Assembly (NCBI GenBank): GCA_017525505.1
Contig: JAFXSR010000019.1
Span: forward strand, 1-35,380
Reading direction: 5' to 3'
DNA length: 35,380 nucleotides
DNA from: Bacteroidales bacterium
GTDB lineage: Bacteria > Bacteroidota > Bacteroidia > Bacteroidales > WCHB1-69
A program made the position numbers and the translations under genes. Positions within the stretch are counted from its first letter, which is position 1; every line of letters starts with the position of its first letter. Below are positions 32,940 to 35,380 of the stretch, in pieces. The notes under the pieces are model-generated. The model saw only the letters and a list, made by a program, of their open reading frames with translations. It was not told where the DNA came from and made no database searches.

Positions 32940-34529
32940 ATGAAGATTCCCCACACCTTTACCATCGTCTTCTCCATCATTGTTTTATGCGCCGTAATGA
33001 CCTGGATTATTCCGGGTGGTGAATTCGAGCGGCAGACTGTCACCGTGGATGGCAGCGAACGCAACGTGGTGGTATCCGACTCCTTCCATCATGTTGACAA
33101 TCAGCCACAAACCTGGCAGATTTTCACCTCTTTCTTCAAGGGATTTGAGCGCACCTCCAACATCATCGTCTTCATCCTGATGATTGGAGGAGGTTTTTGG
33201 ATCATGAACGAGACCAACGCCATCAATGTGGGCATTTTCTCTTTTCTGAAGAAGACACAGCGACTACAACAAAACAAACTATTGGGGAAATTAGGGGTCA
33301 ACAATTTAATAATGATATTGATTATTCTGATGTTCAGCCTTTTCGGCTCGGTTTTCGGCATGAGCGAGGAGACCATCGCCTTCATTGTCATCTTTGTACC
33401 CCTGGCCATCTCCATGGGCTACGACTCCATCACAGGTGTGCTCATGTGCTATGTGGCCGCTCATGTTGGTTTCGCCGGTGCCATGCTCAACCCCTTCACC
33501 ATCGGCATTGCCCAGGGCTTGTCTGGTTTGGCCCCCTTCTCTGGCATCGAATACCGCTTTATCTGCTGGTGCACCTTCACCCTCATCACCATCATCTTCA
33601 CCCTACTCTATGCAGCCTACATCAAGAAAAACCCGACCCAATCCATCACCTACGAAATAGACACTTTCTGGCGTGACAAGCAAGCGGAGGAGACCGCCAT
33701 TGAAAGTCGCCCCTCTGGCATCGCCACCTGGGTGGTGTATGCTCTCATCGGAGCGGTCATGATCTACTGCGCTGTCCGCTTTCCACGCACCGACATCAGC
33801 ATTGGCAACGGACAGTACAACATTGTGTTATGGCCCATTATCGCCGGCACCTACCTGATAGTCGGTTTCCTCGGTGCATGGAAATCCGTGCATCATTTCA
33901 TTCTCACCATCCTGCTCTACACCATTGTCTGTCTGGTGACAGGCGTGCTGGGTTACGGCTGGTATGTGATGGAAATCGCCGGGCTCTTCTTTGCCATGGG
34001 ACTTGCCACGGGAGCCGCTTTCAGTTTGAGATTCGACAAAATCATCCGTCTTTTCCTTGACGGCTGCAAGGATATCATGGTAGCCGCCTTGGTCGTGGGC
34101 ATGGCCGGTGGCATCATCATCATTTTGGAAGACGGCAAAATCATTGACACCATCCTGCACGGCATTTCCCAGGCCATGACTGGCACGGGCAAAGAGGGCG
34201 CTGTGGGGGCGATGTATGCCATCCAGACGGTGCTCAACATTTTCATCCCCTCAGGTTCCGCCAAGGCGGCACTCACCATCCCGATGATGGCGGAATTCTC
34301 GGATATTATCGGAGTGTCGCGCCAATTGACGGTATTAGCCTTCCAGTTCGGTGACGGCATCACCAACATACTCACCCCCACATCAGGTGTGCTGATCGGG
34401 GTGTTGGGTGTGGCCCGCATCCCCTACGCCAAGTGGGTGAAGTTCATCTGGCCCTTCATTATCGGACTGATTATCATTGGCTTTCTGTTGCTGCTGCCTC
34501 CGTTGTATTTGCAGTTCAACGGGTTCTGA
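32940..34529 (+). CDS. YfcC-family (DcuC/ArsB superfamily) membrane transporter
   Basis: A 529-aa inner-membrane protein with about twelve hydrophobic helices. The sequence begins MKIPHTFTIVFSIIVLCAVM and soon has TWIIPGGEFER, typical of the YfcC/DcuC-like family. Other marks are GMSEETIAFIVIFVPLAISMG, shortened here, NPFTIGIAQGLSGL, and near the C-terminus FIPSGSAKAALTIPMM and DGITNILTPTSGVL, the latter in the substrate-binding re-entrant regions. Members are thought to carry dicarboxylates, amino acids or peptides; the substrate here is unknown. It has its own promoter and a terminator at 34563-34592 and is a single-gene unit. Confidence 0.88.
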   Translation: MKIPHTFTIVFSIIVLCAVMTWIIPGGEFERQTVTVDGSERNVVVSDSFHHVDNQPQTWQIFTSFFKGFERTSNIIVFILMIGGGFWIMNETNAINVGIFSFLKKTQRLQQNKLLGKLGVNNLIMILIILMFSLFGSVFGMSEETIAFIVIFVPLAISMGYDSITGVLMCYVAAHVGFAGAMLNPFTIGIAQGLSGLAPFSGIEYRFICWCTFTLITIIFTLLYAAYIKKNPTQSITYEIDTFWRDKQAEETAIESRPSGIATWVVYALIGAVMIYCAVRFPRTDISIGNGQYNIVLWPIIAGTYLIVGFLGAWKSVHHFILTILLYTIVCLVTGVLGYGWYVMEIAGLFFAMGLATGAAFSLRFDKIIRLFLDGCKDIMVAALVVGMAGGIIIILEDGKIIDTILHGISQAMTGTGKEGAVGAMYAIQTVLNIFIPSGSAKAALTIPMMAEFSDIIGVSRQLTVLAFQFGDGITNILTPTSGVLIGVLGVARIPYAKWVKFIWPFIIGLIIIGFLLLLPPLYLQFNGF

Positions 34530-34562
34530 TAGTCGAGTCTCAAAGAGTATAGCACAGATATG

Positions 34563-34592
34563 AAAAACCCCACACTTACGTGCAGGGTTTTT
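34563..34592 (+). terminator. Rho-independent terminator after the transporter gene
   Basis: AAAAACCC (34563-34570) pairs with GGGTTTTT (34585-34592), with CAC/GTG continuing the stem inside. It ends in a T-rich stretch and lies 34 nt after the stop codon. The A run on the left would let it also act on the minus strand. Confidence 0.82.
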
Positions 34593-34632
34593 ATGTTTCG
34601 ACCTCTTCGAGGCCGTATGAATTTTGATTTGA

Positions 34633-34716
34633 TTCATTGGCTCATTAGCACATTAGCACATTGATAATTAGCACATTCAATTTGCCAATTAACTAATTCG
34701 CTAATTTGCTAATTGA
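34633..34716. repeat. AT-rich simple repeats (cattagca / ctaatttg type)
   Basis: Short imperfect units fill this gap: cattagca twice, gataattagcacatt, then ctaattcg, ctaatttg, ctaattg. No gene or promoter is visible. They belong to the same type of low-complexity intergenic repeats as elsewhere in the window. Confidence 0.75.
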
Positions 34717-35380
34717 TTAAATTCCTTTCAGTGCATTCACGACAGCTTCCTCAATTGCGCCTTCGCGGAGGTCACGGGCAAGGATAGTGCCATCAGCGCC
34801 GATGAGGATAATCTGCGGAATACCGTTCACACCGTAAGCTTCGGTAGCTTTCTTGGTGGGGTCTGTCAGCTGAATCCAATTCATGTTCAATTCCTGAATA
34901 GCTTCCGCCTGTGACTCGGGCTGATCCCAAACGTTCAGACTGATTACCGCAATCTTGTCTCCATATTTCTTATAAATATTGGCGATATTCGGAATCTCAC
35001 CACGGCAAGGTCTGCACCATGAGGCCCAGAAATCCACCAAAGCAATCTTTCCAGCCACATAATCGCTCAACTTGGCGGCATTGCCAGTCTTGAAATCAAA
35101 CACATCAATATCAACATAGGGCTGACCAACCTTGGTAGCTTCCAATTTCTTCAGCATATCCATCTTCATCTGCACGCTGGGATGATTCACCACCTCAGGA
35201 GCGGCACCTTGCAACAGGGTTTCCAATTGATCAGAAGTCAATTGATCAGGAGTTAATTCCACCAGATTATTGATAAAATAAACACCCAAAATATTGGTTT
35301 TATTCTCATCATAATACTGTTTGATAAGCTTGATATCCTCGGCAATAGCCTCATCATATCTCTCCTGGAACTCCTGCATG
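34717..35380 (-). CDS. TlpA-like thiol-disulfide oxidoreductase (partial, N-terminus outside window)
   Basis: The last 220 or so residues of a protein that continues past the right edge. The visible part has a helical region (about 1-80) and a C-terminal thioredoxin/TlpA domain with VDFWASWCRPCRGEIPN (active-site CRPC) and the cis-proline loop GVNGIPQIILI. Full-length relatives in Bacteroidota have an N-terminal DUF4369 domain and a signal peptide or lipoprotein signal. It would act in periplasmic disulfide reduction. The ATG at 35379 is probably internal, not the start. Confidence 0.88.
   Translation of the reverse strand, partial: MQEFQERYDEAIAEDIKLIKQYYDENKTNILGVYFINNLVELTPDQLTSDQLETLLQGAAPEVVNHPSVQMKMDMLKKLEATKVGQPYVDIDVFDFKTGNAAKLSDYVAGKIALVDFWASWCRPCRGEIPNIANIYKKYGDKIAVISLNVWDQPESQAEAIQELNMNWIQLTDPTKKATEAYGVNGIPQIILIGADGTILARDLREGAIEEAVVNALKGI

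Overview
The window looks like a chromosomal segment of a Bacteroidota species, most likely order Bacteroidales. The evidence is sigma-ABfr-type promoters (TTTG ... TAnnTTTG), few Shine-Dalgarno sequences, Bacteroidota-restricted families (UpxY antiterminator, DUF4954, DUF5106, DUF3127) and short tandem 7-11 bp repeats between genes. Genus cannot be given from sequence alone. Nearly all genes are on the minus strand.

Layout in window order. (1) 1-600 holds no convincing gene: an 81-bp tandem repeat, a strongly palindromic segment, two 11-bp repeat arrays in opposite orientation, and a terminator. (2) 687-5112 (minus) is a compact three-gene unit of secreted proteins: an unknown 508-aa protein, an M48 metalloprotease and a 256-aa protein. 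(3) 5315-25351 (minus) is a surface-polysaccharide locus of 18 genes. It is transcribed from a promoter near 25470 through upxY, DUF4954 and exonuclease III, a Wzy-like protein, a UDP-sugar dehydrogenase, a TupA-like ATP-grasp protein, an opine dehydrogenase, a Wzx flippase, a GT4 glycosyltransferase, an LpxA-like acyltransferase, a DegT aminotransferase, a second GT4, a PglC-type initiating transferase, a divergent PLP enzyme, two ATP-grasp ligases, a second Wzy/ligase-like protein and a short Wzz. (4) 25611-27020 (minus) is a secreted thioredoxin-fold protein. (5) 27105-28063 (plus) is an AbiEii-type toxin-antitoxin locus whose toxin has lost its middle by an out-of-frame deletion. (6) 28166-28378 (plus) is a small membrane protein. 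(7) 28375-32748 (minus) carries an alpha/beta hydrolase, mltG, a GNAT acetyltransferase, an NlpC/P60 peptidase and a DUF3127 OB-fold protein with an SSB-like tail. (8) 32940-34529 (plus) is a YfcC-type transporter. (9) 34717-end (minus) is the C-terminal part of a TlpA-like protein.

The polysaccharide genes give a Wzx/Wzy pathway: the PglC-type enzyme loads the first sugar on undecaprenyl phosphate, the two GT4 enzymes extend it, Wzx flips it, Wzy polymerises it and Wzz sets length. The most unusual feature is an amino-acid-like chemistry set: an opine dehydrogenase, two adjacent carboxylate-amine ligases of the ATP-grasp fold, a divergent PLP enzyme, a TupA-like ATP-grasp protein and a uronic-acid-forming dehydrogenase. 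I infer a polysaccharide carrying amide-linked amino acid or opine groups. This is a hypothesis from family membership and gene order, not something the sequence proves.
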